Assembly (NCBI GenBank): GCA_902761955.1
Contig: CACWMM010000009.1
Location: 1 to 43,518 of the forward strand
Direction: 5' to 3'
DNA from: Parafannyhessea sp902761955
GTDB lineage: Bacteria; Actinomycetota; Coriobacteriia; Coriobacteriales; Atopobiaceae
DNA length: 43,518 bases
Of this stretch, positions 7,202 to 15,550 are shown piece after piece (within the stretch, counting starts at the first letter, position 1; every line of letters starts with the position of its first letter). The translations under genes and the position numbers were made by a program. The notes beneath the pieces are model-generated. The model was not told the DNA's origin and made no database searches. It saw nothing but the letters and a program-made list of their open reading frames with translations.

Positions 7202-7952
7202 GGTCTGAGCTCCTTTCGTTCTTGAACACCGTCACCGTCGTCTCACCGTCGATGACATCCGTCACAACGAACTCGCTAGGCCTCTGCGTGCTGTCAGCGT
7301 ATTTCGGTTCGACTTTGTATTGGACTGTACAGCCATCTTTTACTGCATCGGCCAGTCGATTCTCCAGCTTGTTGAAATTGCCTTTGTTCAGCTCACCATC
7401 CATCGGGACGATGTTCTCTAAGCCGTTCCCTCCTTCGAACCGGTCGGCAATAAGATGGCCCCTGTCATCTGTTTCTTTCTGTGAGCCCTTGCCTATTGCC
7501 TCCATGGAGTCCTTTATGTTGAGCTTCTTCCTACCCTCTTCCTTTAGGCGAAGCGTGCCTTCTGCGCTCGCTATGCGGCCCAATCCATCAGTCTGATATG
7601 TGTAGCCGTTGATCTCGTACTTAGAGTCAGGGATGAGTTCGTCATCGACGCGATAGATCTCGCCCCTATCGTCGACATAGGTACGTCGCGGTGGATGGGT
7701 TTCGGAAGCCTCAATCCGCTCTACCTCAACACCCACGTCAATCTTGTCGATGGAATCGCCTACCTCCCCTTCGCCGGAGCCCCCATTGACCTCAATGAGC
7801 TTATCAGGGTCATAGCGATCGTCAGCAGGCAACTTCTGCGCCGTCTCGCCACGCTCCACCAACTTGTCCGGATCGAAATAGGACGGAACCGCCTCTGGGG
7901 CAATCCGTGGCGAATCCATCGACTCGACAGTGACACCGTTTTTGACTTCCAA
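7191..7952 (-). CDS. DNA/RNA non-specific endonuclease, polymorphic-toxin type
   Basis: The predicted 253-residue protein has a C-terminal nuclease domain (about residues 105-245) of the Endonuclea_NS_2 type. The catalytic block DDRGHLIADRFEG provides the active-site histidine, followed by GLENIVPMDGELNKGNFNKLE with the metal-coordinating asparagine region. This toxin family is neutralised by YezG-like proteins, and such a gene follows at once. The N-terminal 100 residues lack an LXG or signal domain. They carry two near-identical short motifs, YFDPDKLVE and YDPDKLIE, about 23 residues apart. I prefer the TTG at 7952, which has GGAGG six bases upstream, over an in-frame TTG at 7976. The gene starts 48 bases after the ATPase gene. 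It may be exported against rivals or act inside the cell as a suicide effector. Confidence 0.85.
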   Translation of the reverse strand: MEVKNGVTVESMDSPRIAPEAVPSYFDPDKLVERGETAQKLPADDRYDPDKLIEVNGGSGEGEVGDSIDKIDVGVEVERIEASETHPPRRTYVDDRGEIYRVDDELIPDSKYEINGYTYQTDGLGRIASAEGTLRLKEEGRKKLNIKDSMEAIGKGSQKETDDRGHLIADRFEGGNGLENIVPMDGELNKGNFNKLENRLADAVKDGCTVQYKVEPKYADSTQRPSEFVVTDVIDGETTVTVFKNERSSDRER

Positions 7953-8000
7953 CTCCGACCTCCGGATGGATAGCAACCGATGACTTAGCTCACAACTGAA

Positions 8001-11000
8001 TTAGCATGGAAACCCGCTTTTGCTCCATTCGTAGAGCGCCTTCTCATCTCCAAGCTCGTTTAAGACGTAGTCCGTAATCACGCCCTGCACGATGACCCGC
8101 TTCACCGTCTCGTCTACCTCCAGACCAACGAGTCCAACGAGCACCGATACGGCTGAGGTGGTCCACTCTGCCTTTTCGGACGTTCTGTGATACGCCCTCT
8201 CGATTGCGGAGCGAACTTCGGGGAACAGCTCGGACACCACGGGCGCAAGCTTTGTCATCCTCGGCTCTGGCGGAGGGTCCTTGAGGATGCGCAAGGCGGC
8301 AACCTGAGTCGATGAACTGACGCCCAGTGACCTCATACCATCCCTCACCTCGGCGAGTCTGGCCTCGTCAGTGACGGCATCGCCGCTGCTCAGGAGGCTG
8401 ATAATGTCAAGTGCGATCTTCGTGTCCCGCTGGTACACCGTCTCTGCCTCAGCCTTGTACTCGTAGGCGTCCCTGCCATGCCTAGCCTTGCTCACCTTGC
8501 ACAGCACCGCCTCAATCCAGTTGTTCTGGTAGACGGCCGCGACGCCACGCGGCAAACGCGCGAGCTCCTTCACCTGGGCATCGCTCAGGGCCTCAGCCCC
8601 TCCCACGAGCTCTCGATCGCTTCCTTCGGGGAGGCGAAGCACGACCTTGGTGTTGGTGTTGCGGATGGCTGACGGGTCGAGGAGCCCGGGGGCCTGGTCG
8701 GCGATGACGAACCCCTCGCCGTAGGTCCTCATCTCTGCGATCGCGTTGGAGAGCATCTCGACGCTCTTGCCCGCGAGGTTGCCGCCCTCCTGACCCTGCT
8801 CGAAGGACGTTCGGCGAAGGAGGTTGTGGGCTTCCTCGAGGACTGTGAGGTGCTGCAGGCCGGCGTTCGCGGGGATTCCCTGGCTCATGCGCCACTCTTG
8901 GAGCTTGAGCACGAGGACGCCCATAAGCAGGGCCTTGGTCTCGCTGGACCCCACACGGCTCAGGTCGACAATCGTCTTCCCGTTGAAGAGCGTCTGCGCG
9001 GGCACCTCGTCGGAGGCGAAGATCATCCCGTTGATGCCGTTGCAGAGAGAGTTGATGCGCGTGAGCAGCGACCCCTTGTAGGCGCCCTTGTTTTCGGCGT
9101 CGTACTCGCTCGAGTCGATGACCTCCCGGACGTTGCGCGCGACGTCGGCGAAGCTCGGGTAGAGACCCTGCCCGTAGGGGTTGGCCGAGGTCGCAAGGTC
9201 CCAGCCGCAGTCCTCGTAGGACCTCTCGACGGCGTCCTTCAGGACGGCTGGCATGGCGGCGTACATGGGCCAGCAGACGTTGAAGATCTCGATCAGGCGG
9301 TCGAGGTGTTCGAGGACGTGCACGCCCTCAGGGAAGCTGAACGGGTCGAGGCGCAGCAGCGGCGCGTAGGCGGGGTTGGTGCCGAACACGGAGACGTCAG
9401 GGTCGTTGCCGAACGCGTCCTTGTACTCGCCCTTGGCGGGCTCGATGACGAGGAACCCCACGTCATGCCTGTCGGCCTGCTCGAGTATGCGGTAAACGGC
9501 GTTGCTCTTGCCGGCGCCCGTGCTGCCCGTCACGAACGTGTGGCCAGCGAGAGAGTCAAGGTCGAGCGGCACCGTCGTGGGCTCCTCGCGGTGCATGTGG
9601 AAGACGTGCCCGAGCTCGATTGAGCCGGCGGTCTCCGGCTCCTCGAAGGTGGCCACGTTGCGCCCGAAGCTGGCGCACTCGAATACCGGAAGACCCGCCA
9701 CCGACTTGCGCGGGAAGTTGAGCGACCTCGCGAGCTCCTTGCCCGTGAGGGTCGTGGTCGCCGTGACCGTCGACGGGTAGGGCAGCACGTTGGGCTGGCG
9801 CTCGGCGAGGTCGGGGTTCAGTGCGAAGATCGGGTGCCTGAGGTCCCTCAGATAGGAGCAGATGGTGTCCGCGGCATTCTCCCCGGGCAGGTCTCCTCGC
9901 CAGAGGTTGACTGAGGCCTGCGAGATGAACGAGTCCTCCCCCTGTGTCAGCGCGAGGTAGGAGTGCGCAACGTTGTTCGCCGTCGCTGGGTCCTCGCTCA
10001 GGACGTACGCGGCGAACTCCCAGAGGCCGAGCGCGGCGCCCTCCTCGAGGCGCTTCATCTGCTGCTCGAGGAGCTCGAGCGCGTGCTTGATGGAGTAGTT
10101 GGTGTGGGTCTGGTGGATGCCCTCGTTCTTGCCGATGGTGGCGGTGACCGTAGAGGTCCTGGCGAAGTTCACGCCGAAGTTCCCGCCGAGGCTCTGGCTC
10201 GCGAAGGACCCCACGGTGCTGGTGAGTGACTTGGTGACGGCGCGTCCCAAGGTACTCGATACTGCGTGGGCGGTCGACGAACCGACGGCGCGGGCAACCG
10301 TTTGACCGACCGTCTTGGACAAGGTGTCGCTCGAGTTGGTGCCGTGGGTATGTCCAGTGTCAAGATGCCCCCCGACGGATGCGCCGGTGTGCCCTCCTGC
10401 TCCCATCTTGAACGGCCCGATTCCGGCACCCGCTTCGATATTCGCGCCCGCGTAAGCCGAAACGTTTACTCCAGCTGTGGTCGTGTCCGACTCTGACGTT
10501 CCATCGGTATGCGAAGTGGTGTCTGACGTCGAATCGGAGACTGTGTCCGTCTGCGAGGTCCCCGTAGTATCGGACACGCCTTGGCTGGTGGAGTCAGTGG
10601 CAGATTCCCCGCTCGCGAGGGACTCGTTCGTACCCACCTGCCTGCCCACACTCACCCCGGCATTGAGCCCGACGGTCGCGGATGACGAGGTGGACCCGGT
10701 CTCCGTGTAGGTGAAGTCCGTCTGCCAGGATGCATACGGCACGAGGCCTGTGTACAGCTGCTCGAGTCGGAGCTTCCTCTCCTCTGCGTCGAGTGTCGGG
10801 GTGGCGAGCAGGACGAGCGTGTACTCCTCGCTCCTGCTCTCTGGAACGATGCCGTCGAGCAGCTTCTCGACCGTCTGGCTGACGAACTTCTCCGACTTCT
10901 CAGTCGGAACATTGGAGACAGTCGCGACCGACATGTCGCGCGTGTCCTTGAGGCAAGGTATCTCGCCGCTTTCGATGCCGCCCCACTCCGCGCCGGGGAA

Positions 11001-11525
11001 GTTGCCCCTGAGTGCCCCTTCGAGCCGGCGCGCATAGTCCTTCGCGTTGACGTTGCTCGACGAGTTCGTGGTGTCGACGACGGCAAGGTAGACGTCCGTC
11101 TTCCTGCGCCCCCGATGGAAGACGAGTGCGATGTTGCACTCCTCCGAAGAGAGGACCTCATAGACGTTGACGAGCTTCTCGAGGCTGTTCTCCTCGGGGT
11201 CGGAGACCCACTTGGTCACGTTGAGGAATCGTGCGTTATATCGCGCGTCAAAGTCGGTACCGTCGTACTCGGCGTCTGCCACGACCGGCACGTACATGCC
11301 AGCAATCTGCGGGAGGTAGGCGTTGTATATCTCCACACCCGCGGCGGCGATGAGCCTGCTGGTAAGCTCAACTGCGTTGGCGTCGTCGGATGAGGGCATC
11401 TCGCTCAGGTAGCGCTGCCTCCTGTCATCGACCTCGCGAAGCTGCTCGGGGCTGAGAGCCGAGAGCTTGGCCACCGCGTTGCCCGCCTTGCCGGCCGCCC
11501 TCTTTGCGATGCTCTTGATGCCCAT
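8001..11525 (-). CDS. HerA/DUF87-type ATPase with Ser/Thr/Gly-rich insert
   Basis: The predicted 1174-residue protein has three parts. Residues 1-290 form an unrecognised N-terminal domain. Residues about 295-455 are extremely rich in Ser, Thr, Gly, Ala and Asp (for example TSQTDTVSDSTSDTTSHTDG, then glycine-zipper-like AGANIEAGAGIG). Residues about 600-1045 form a HerA/FtsK-class ATPase with HAS-barrel-like strands, Walker A GSTGAGKSN at about 667 and Walker B TVLEEAHNLL near 893. A helical tail follows. Such hexameric ATPases pump DNA or protein through a central pore. The ATG at 11525 has GGAGG inside the end of the preceding GTPase gene, whose stop is only three bases upstream, so the two are translationally coupled. 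I infer that it powers, or senses for, the downstream nuclease. No transmembrane helix is obvious apart from the Gly/Ala-rich insert. Confidence 0.85.
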   Translation of the reverse strand: MGIKSIAKRAAGKAGNAVAKLSALSPEQLREVDDRRQRYLSEMPSSDDANAVELTSRLIAAAGVEIYNAYLPQIAGMYVPVVADAEYDGTDFDARYNARFLNVTKWVSDPEENSLEKLVNVYEVLSSEECNIALVFHRGRRKTDVYLAVVDTTNSSSNVNAKDYARRLEGALRGNFPGAEWGGIESGEIPCLKDTRDMSVATVSNVPTEKSEKFVSQTVEKLLDGIVPESRSEEYTLVLLATPTLDAEERKLRLEQLYTGLVPYASWQTDFTYTETGSTSSSATVGLNAGVSVGRQVGTNESLASGESATDSTSQGVSDTTGTSQTDTVSDSTSDTTSHTDGTSESDTTTAGVNVSAYAGANIEAGAGIGPFKMGAGGHTGASVGGHLDTGHTHGTNSSDTLSKTVGQTVARAVGSSTAHAVSSTLGRAVTKSLTSTVGSFASQSLGGNFGVNFARTSTVTATIGKNEGIHQTHTNYSIKHALELLEQQMKRLEEGAALGLWEFAAYVLSEDPATANNVAHSYLALTQGEDSFISQASVNLWRGDLPGENAADTICSYLRDLRHPIFALNPDLAERQPNVLPYPSTVTATTTLTGKELARSLNFPRKSVAGLPVFECASFGRNVATFEEPETAGSIELGHVFHMHREEPTTVPLDLDSLAGHTFVTGSTGAGKSNAVYRILEQADRHDVGFLVIEPAKGEYKDAFGNDPDVSVFGTNPAYAPLLRLDPFSFPEGVHVLEHLDRLIEIFNVCWPMYAAMPAVLKDAVERSYEDCGWDLATSANPYGQGLYPSFADVARNVREVIDSSEYDAENKGAYKGSLLTRINSLCNGINGMIFASDEVPAQTLFNGKTIVDLSRVGSSETKALLMGVLVLKLQEWRMSQGIPANAGLQHLTVLEEAHNLLRRTSFEQGQEGGNLAGKSVEMLSNAIAEMRTYGEGFVIADQAPGLLDPSAIRNTNTKVVLRLPEGSDRELVGGAEALSDAQVKELARLPRGVAAVYQNNWIEAVLCKVSKARHGRDAYEYKAEAETVYQRDTKIALDIISLLSSGDAVTDEARLAEVRDGMRSLGVSSSTQVAALRILKDPPPEPRMTKLAPVVSELFPEVRSAIERAYHRTSEKAEWTTSAVSVLVGLVGLEVDETVKRVIVQGVITDYVLNELGDEKALYEWSKSGFPC

Positions 11526-11528
11526 GCG

Positions 11529-14051
11529 CTATCCCTCCTGCCACGTCATGTAGCCGGACACCCTCTTCTCGCCGCTACGCAGCCTTATCCGCTTGGACCT
11601 CTGTGCCTCGATCTCGCGCTCGGTGTTCACGACGGAGTCGAACTTCTTGCGGAGCTCGGGGTTGAGGTCGACAGCGCCAAGGCTCAACGCATCGGTGAGC
11701 TCGTGCAGCCACTCCCTGAAGCTCGCCTCGTGGGCGGGCTCGACGACAGAGCGCCACTTGGATACCCTCTGCGAGAGCTCCATGTTGTATTGCACCCTCA
11801 GTGGCGCCTTCCAGAGCTTGTTGGGGTCGAACGGGTACCGAATCTCGGAGATCTCGGGAAGCTCGTCGTCGAGCGAGAGATCACGGAAGTCCACGATGAT
11901 GGAGCGGAGGGCCTCACGGCGCTCGTCGTCGATACCTGCCCCGTCGGAGGCGAGGTCCAGCAACGCCTTCCTACTCGCCTCCGCTTGCTCCTCCCAATAG
12001 CCCTTGGAGTAGGCCTCGGCCTCCCGCATGAGCCTCGTGATGTCGTCGTCGAACTGGGCGCGAACCCTCCTCAGCAGATCGTCCGAGGCCTCCCTGTCGG
12101 CGCCACGGAAGATCGCCTCGCTCTCCGCTTCCGCCTCGCGAGCGGTGTTCCAGTCGCTTGCGAGGCTCTTCGCGATTCCCGCGATGCCGAGCACGTCTCT
12201 GGTGTCCCAAGCGTTCTGCACCCTCGCCCTGAGGTTGGCGGTGACGGCGGCCTTCTTCCCCTCCGCGTCGCGCCGCTTCTCCTCGGCGCCCATCTCGCGG
12301 CGCTTCGCGGCGGTGATGTCGCTCTCCCACTCGCAGAGCCGCTCGGAGGTCAGCCCGGAGGCCGCGACGCTCTGCTTTGCCCACTCGTTCATGTTGGGGA
12401 GGTAGCCCTCCACCGCGTCCTCGCAGGTGGAGATGGAGAGTTGAATAAGCTCGTCGAGCAGTTCGTTCTTGCTTGCGTCGAGGTCGGCGGAGAGGACCGC
12501 CCTGCTGCTTTCGAGCGCCGCGCCGCTCTCCTCGAGCCTCGCGTCGGTCTGCCCAATGAGCTCGTGGAGGAGGGTCTCCGACTGGAAGCACTTGTTGTAG
12601 GCGGAGTACTTAGAAGCGAACTCGTCGATGCCCCGCTCGACGCTGAAGAGCCCGCTGTTTGCCAGGAGCCGGTTGTCGCATGCCTCGGCCTCACGCACGG
12701 CCTTCGCCCTCAGCTGCTCGGGCATCAGGTCGTAGTCGAAGAGCCGCGTGTAGTACTTGTCTTCCGGGTCCTCGTATTGGTCCTGGAGCCTGCGGAATAC
12801 GCGGTCATAGTGCCTGTCAGCAAAGTCGCCCGACGTCTTGGCTCCAAGGCCGGCGATGGACGAGACAAAGTAGATTCCCTGGGCGTAGAGGTTGCGGACG
12901 ACCACGGTGTCCATCACCCACTCCTCGTCCTCCTTAGTGAACCCGCCCTCCGGTATGTCGGCGTCGTCCGCCTTGTTGACCACAATCATCGCGAAGCGCT
13001 CGTCGAGGGCGGGCATCTGGCTGATCTGCTCGTAGAGGTCGGCGTTGTCGTTGCTGTCCAGGGCATCGTAGGTGGTCACGTAGATGGGCAGGCCGTCCGA
13101 CATGCCCCTCATCGCCTCGCGGAGGACGCGCACGTGGTCGGCGTTTGAGTTGGTGTTGGAGCCGGGGGTGTCGAATATCACGATCTTCTTTCCGCTGCCC
13201 CAGTCCGTCCCCCTCCCGAAGGGAACCCTCACCTTGACGAGGTCGGACAGAGTCGGCTCGTCCTTCCCCTCCCTGAAGGAGTTGATGGCCCCGAGAGCCG
13301 CGCGGACGCGCTCTGCGAGGCTTTCCCCGCCATCTGTCGCCGCCTTAGCGATCTCGTCGAGCGCCTTTCCCCTCGCAGCTGAGGGGCTGATCTTCATGCC
13401 GTCGTCGGTGTAGGTCACGTTGATGGACTCGTCTGCGTACTTGAAGCCGATCGAGGCACGGTCCTGCTGGTCGGACCTCTCGATCTGGAAGATCCTTGCC
13501 GTCACTGGACGGTCGCCGCTGGGGAGGAGTTCCGTCCCGATGAGCGCGTTGATGAAGCTCGACTTGCCTGCGCTGTAGTTGCCGACCACGCAGATGGGAA
13601 TCATGTCGCTCGAGGCGTCGCGGAACTTGCGCAGCCGGTCGAGCGTCTCTGAGCTGCCGTCCGCGGTTCCTGCGATGATGGGATACAGCTCGTCGAAGAC
13701 CTCCCTGATGTAGGGCAGGATGTCGCGCGCATTTGCTAGTGCTCTCTCGCTCCGCTCTAGTTTCACCAGCGGGGCGAGTGCCTCCGACGAGCAGACGTCC
13801 TGGAGTTCGTCCCATTCGTCGTCGGAACCCTCAAAGACAATCTCGAGCGCGCTCGTCCCGTCCCCGTACTCGTCCAGAAGCTCATCGACGATCTCACGCG
13901 CCTTAAACGGGAAGAAGCCCTCGGTGTACTTCTTGGCAAGCAGCGAGCTGTTCGGGCTGCTTTCCTCGCTGACTTCCGTCCAGTCGGTCCCCATGTTGAA
14001 GAACCTGGTGACACAGCGATATGGGTCGCTGACGATCTTGACCTTTGGCAT
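11529..14051 (-). CDS. Dynamin-like GTPase
   Basis: The predicted 840-residue protein is a dynamin-family GTPase. The P-loop GNYSAGKSSFINALIG lies at about residue 156, a switch threonine in SGDRPVTARIF follows, DTPGSN (G3) is near 294 and NKADD (G4) near 355. A long helical stalk with many Glu and Arg residues follows to the C-terminus. Bacterial dynamin-like proteins remodel or hold membranes, and several act in phage defence or toxin export. I choose the ATG at 14051 (MPKVKIVSDPYR) over an in-frame TTG at 14072 because a purine-rich GGGGGGCAGGG sits just before it. It is the first gene of the four-gene operon, and its last codons contain the ribosome binding site of the ATPase gene. Confidence 0.86.
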   Translation of the reverse strand: MPKVKIVSDPYRCVTRFFNMGTDWTEVSEESSPNSSLLAKKYTEGFFPFKAREIVDELLDEYGDGTSALEIVFEGSDDEWDELQDVCSSEALAPLVKLERSERALANARDILPYIREVFDELYPIIAGTADGSSETLDRLRKFRDASSDMIPICVVGNYSAGKSSFINALIGTELLPSGDRPVTARIFQIERSDQQDRASIGFKYADESINVTYTDDGMKISPSAARGKALDEIAKAATDGGESLAERVRAALGAINSFREGKDEPTLSDLVKVRVPFGRGTDWGSGKKIVIFDTPGSNTNSNADHVRVLREAMRGMSDGLPIYVTTYDALDSNDNADLYEQISQMPALDERFAMIVVNKADDADIPEGGFTKEDEEWVMDTVVVRNLYAQGIYFVSSIAGLGAKTSGDFADRHYDRVFRRLQDQYEDPEDKYYTRLFDYDLMPEQLRAKAVREAEACDNRLLANSGLFSVERGIDEFASKYSAYNKCFQSETLLHELIGQTDARLEESGAALESSRAVLSADLDASKNELLDELIQLSISTCEDAVEGYLPNMNEWAKQSVAASGLTSERLCEWESDITAAKRREMGAEEKRRDAEGKKAAVTANLRARVQNAWDTRDVLGIAGIAKSLASDWNTAREAEAESEAIFRGADREASDDLLRRVRAQFDDDITRLMREAEAYSKGYWEEQAEASRKALLDLASDGAGIDDERREALRSIIVDFRDLSLDDELPEISEIRYPFDPNKLWKAPLRVQYNMELSQRVSKWRSVVEPAHEASFREWLHELTDALSLGAVDLNPELRKKFDSVVNTEREIEAQRSKRIRLRSGEKRVSGYMTWQEG

Positions 14052-14143
14052 ACCCTGCCCCCCACTCGACAAAGCCAGGCCGCTTCAGCCTGATGCAATT
14101 TGCGCTCGTCCAACCTCAAATGATAAATCAGGCATGGGACGCA

Positions 14144-14177
14144 TATCTATCTCGGTATGCCTCTGGCCGTTAACGGC
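14144..14177 (-). promoter_or_regulatory. Candidate promoter and operator of the dynamin-ATPase-nuclease operon
   Basis: On the minus strand a possible -35 TTAACG (14173-14168) and -10 TAGATA (14149-14144) are separated by 18 bases, about 95 bases before the GTPase start. The -35 lies inside a perfect 12-bp palindrome, GCCGTTAACGGC (14166-14177), which would suit a repressor site. This is pattern matching only. The stretch 14085-14234 could also encode a 49-residue peptide on the minus strand, which I could not identify. Confidence 0.35.
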
Positions 14178-14225
14178 ACTTGCCCAAATGGGTCTTCTTA
14201 GGCACTCAATCACTTTGTTGTGCAA

Positions 14226-14262
14226 GAAGGCCATACTGCTGCCCATGCACAGTATGGCCTTC
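14226..14262. repeat. Perfect 13-bp inverted repeat between the toxin-type operon and the conjugation remnant
   Basis: Arms 14226-14238 and 14250-14262 pair perfectly around an 11-base loop. The right side (plus strand) continues GTTTATCGTTCTTT, moderately T-rich, so it may be a terminator reading rightward. It may also mark an element boundary, as it lies exactly between the four-gene operon and the decayed type IV secretion genes. Confidence 0.5.
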
Positions 14263-14345
14263 GTTTATCGTTCTTTCCTCAGCTGACAGCTGAGTTACAC
14301 GCCCCTATTAGAAATGGATTTGGAGACGGGCAGGTATGTACGCCT

Positions 14346-14528
14346 CTACCGGCGGTATCCCTCCATCCAGTCCGCCTCGCGCGCGATGGTGGAGATGGCG
14401 CTCGTAATCTGGGCGCATCCCTGCTGCTCGCGGATGGCCAGCCCCAGGCTCACCGCGCCCCAGACGACCAGGAAGCCACCGAGGAACAAGACGCTGCCCG
14501 AGACCAGCGAGATGATCTGCCTGAGCAC
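14346..14528 (-). CDS. Maff2-like small membrane protein of a conjugative element, probably a remnant
   Basis: The predicted 60-residue protein starts MLRQIISLVSGSVLFLGGFL and has one strong membrane segment followed by VVWGAVSLGLAIREQQG, resembling the Maff2/VirB2-like small proteins that follow the VirD4 gene in ICEs of Gram-positive anaerobes. GTG start at 14528 with AAAGGA upstream. The sequence becomes unlike the family after ISTIA and stops shortly after, so the second membrane segment seems lost. It sits downstream of the broken coupling-protein gene in the expected order. Probably non-functional. Confidence 0.5.
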   Translation of the reverse strand: MLRQIISLVSGSVLFLGGFLVVWGAVSLGLAIREQQGCAQITSAISTIAREADWMEGYRR

Positions 14529-14684
14529 TTGCTGTCCTTTCGCGCGAGGGGCGCGAGCCCGTGCCCGCTCCCGGTAGGGATGTCATATGGCGGGACCCTC
14601 CCGCGACGACTTCAAGAAGTACGGTCGAGGCGCCGTCCGAGGGGGTGTCGCTCGGACCCTCAAGTGCGCCCGCCCCGGGCTATT

Positions 14685-15197
14685 TCATGGCGACCGCCTC
14701 CCCTTGACGAGCGTCCGGACGTCTAGCCCGGATCCGAGCTCTCCGTGCCGGGGGTGGCGCTCGGGCGCGTACTTCAGGTCGCACACGGGGTCCGCGCCGG
14801 CGATAAACACGATGGCGCGGCGTCGGTCGAGCTTTCCCACCTCGGAGGCCTGGATGAGGTCGCGCTCGGCGGTCTGGCAGCTGGAGGAGGAGCCCAGGGA
14901 CGCGCCCCGGGTCTCGTTGTGGGTGCGGGTGGATACGGTCTCCTTGCCGACTTCTGCGAGATCCCCTTGTTCGTGGAGCCGGACTTTCCGCCCAGGAAGA
15001 GCGTGGTGTCGCGGCAGTCGAGGATGGTCTCCGCGTCGTCGCCGTAGGCGCTCTTGAACTGGGCGAACGACTGAAGCACGACCGAGACGCCGATGTTGCG
15101 GGAGCGCACGACGGCGATGGTGCGCTCGAAGTCGGGCAGGCGCCCTATGTTGGCGAACTCGTCGAGCACGAGGTGCACCAGCGTCGGCAGCTCGCCG
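14685..15197 (-). pseudogene. VirD4/TraG-type coupling protein, truncated and frameshifted
   Basis: Reading leftward from 15197, the frame gives GGELPTLVHLVLDEFANIG followed by LPDFERTIAVVRSRNIGVSVVLQS, the Walker B region and arginine-finger segment of a type IV coupling ATPase, then DTTLFLGGKSGSTN. At about 14960 the frame is lost by one base. The neighbouring frame resumes with GKETVSTRTHNETRGASLGS, then ERDLIQASEVGKLDRRRAIV and ends at 14685-14687. The Walker A half is absent because the homology stops at a junction near 15200. This is the remains of a conjugation system whose other genes have been lost from this position. Confidence 0.85.
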
Positions 15198-15199
15198 CC

Positions 15200-15487
15200 A
15201 CGGCGCCGCAGTACGACGCGTTTGCGTTTGGCTGCCCGGCGATGGGCGCCGAGGAGCTCGACCCGGACTTCGAGGAGCTGTGGAACGAGTGCGTCCCTCA
15301 GCTGGGCAAAAAGCCCGTCGCGCTGTTTGGCTCCTACGACTGGGAAACCGGCGACTGGATGGAAAGCTGAAAGACGAGTGCCAAGGATGCCCAGGTCAAC
15401 GTGGTCAAGACGGTCATCGCGAACCTCGAGCCAGATGACGCGGCGCTGGAGCAGCTGCGCGAGCTGGGCGGCCAGCTGGCCAAATAG
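15200..15487 (+). pseudogene. Flavodoxin, 3' fragment with an internal stop
   Basis: The frame beginning near 15200 reads QYDAFAFGCPAMGAEELDPD then FEELWNECVPQLGKKPVALF and GSYDWETGDWMES, clearly the second half of a flavodoxin-like FMN electron carrier. A TGA at 15368-15370 interrupts it where related proteins have a Trp. The same frame then continues to VVKTVIANLEPDDAALEQL and the natural stop at 15485-15487. The first half, including the phosphate-binding loop, is missing and replaced by the coupling-protein fragment on the other strand. The gene appears to have been cut by insertion of the mobile island and then decayed. Confidence 0.82.
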
Positions 15488-15550
15488 CGGGCGGAACCGG
15501 TACGCGGAGCTCGGCGCGCAGGTCGACCTGTGGAGGACGTGTGGAGGCTC

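Noticed and set aside
10455..10640. Repetitive bases considered as a CRISPR or DNA tandem repeat
   Set aside because: The repetition is from Ser/Thr/Asp codons in one reading frame of the ATPase; there are no constant repeats with unique spacers. No CRISPR array is visible anywhere in the window.
11703..13148. 481-codon open frame on the plus strand inside the dynamin-like gene
   Set aside because: It is the antisense of a well-supported GTPase gene with clear P-loop and G motifs; its own translation has no recognisable domain.
14085..14234. 49-residue frame upstream of the dynamin-like gene
   Set aside because: Begins inside a perfect hairpin arm, has no convincing ribosome binding site and resembles no family; mentioned only in the promoter entry.
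14960..15178. Reading the coupling-protein fragment as a complete short gene ending in a Pro/Arg-rich tail
   Set aside because: After SQK the frame turns into Arg/Pro/Ala noise while the adjacent frame resumes conserved coupling-protein sequence, so a one-base frameshift explains it better.
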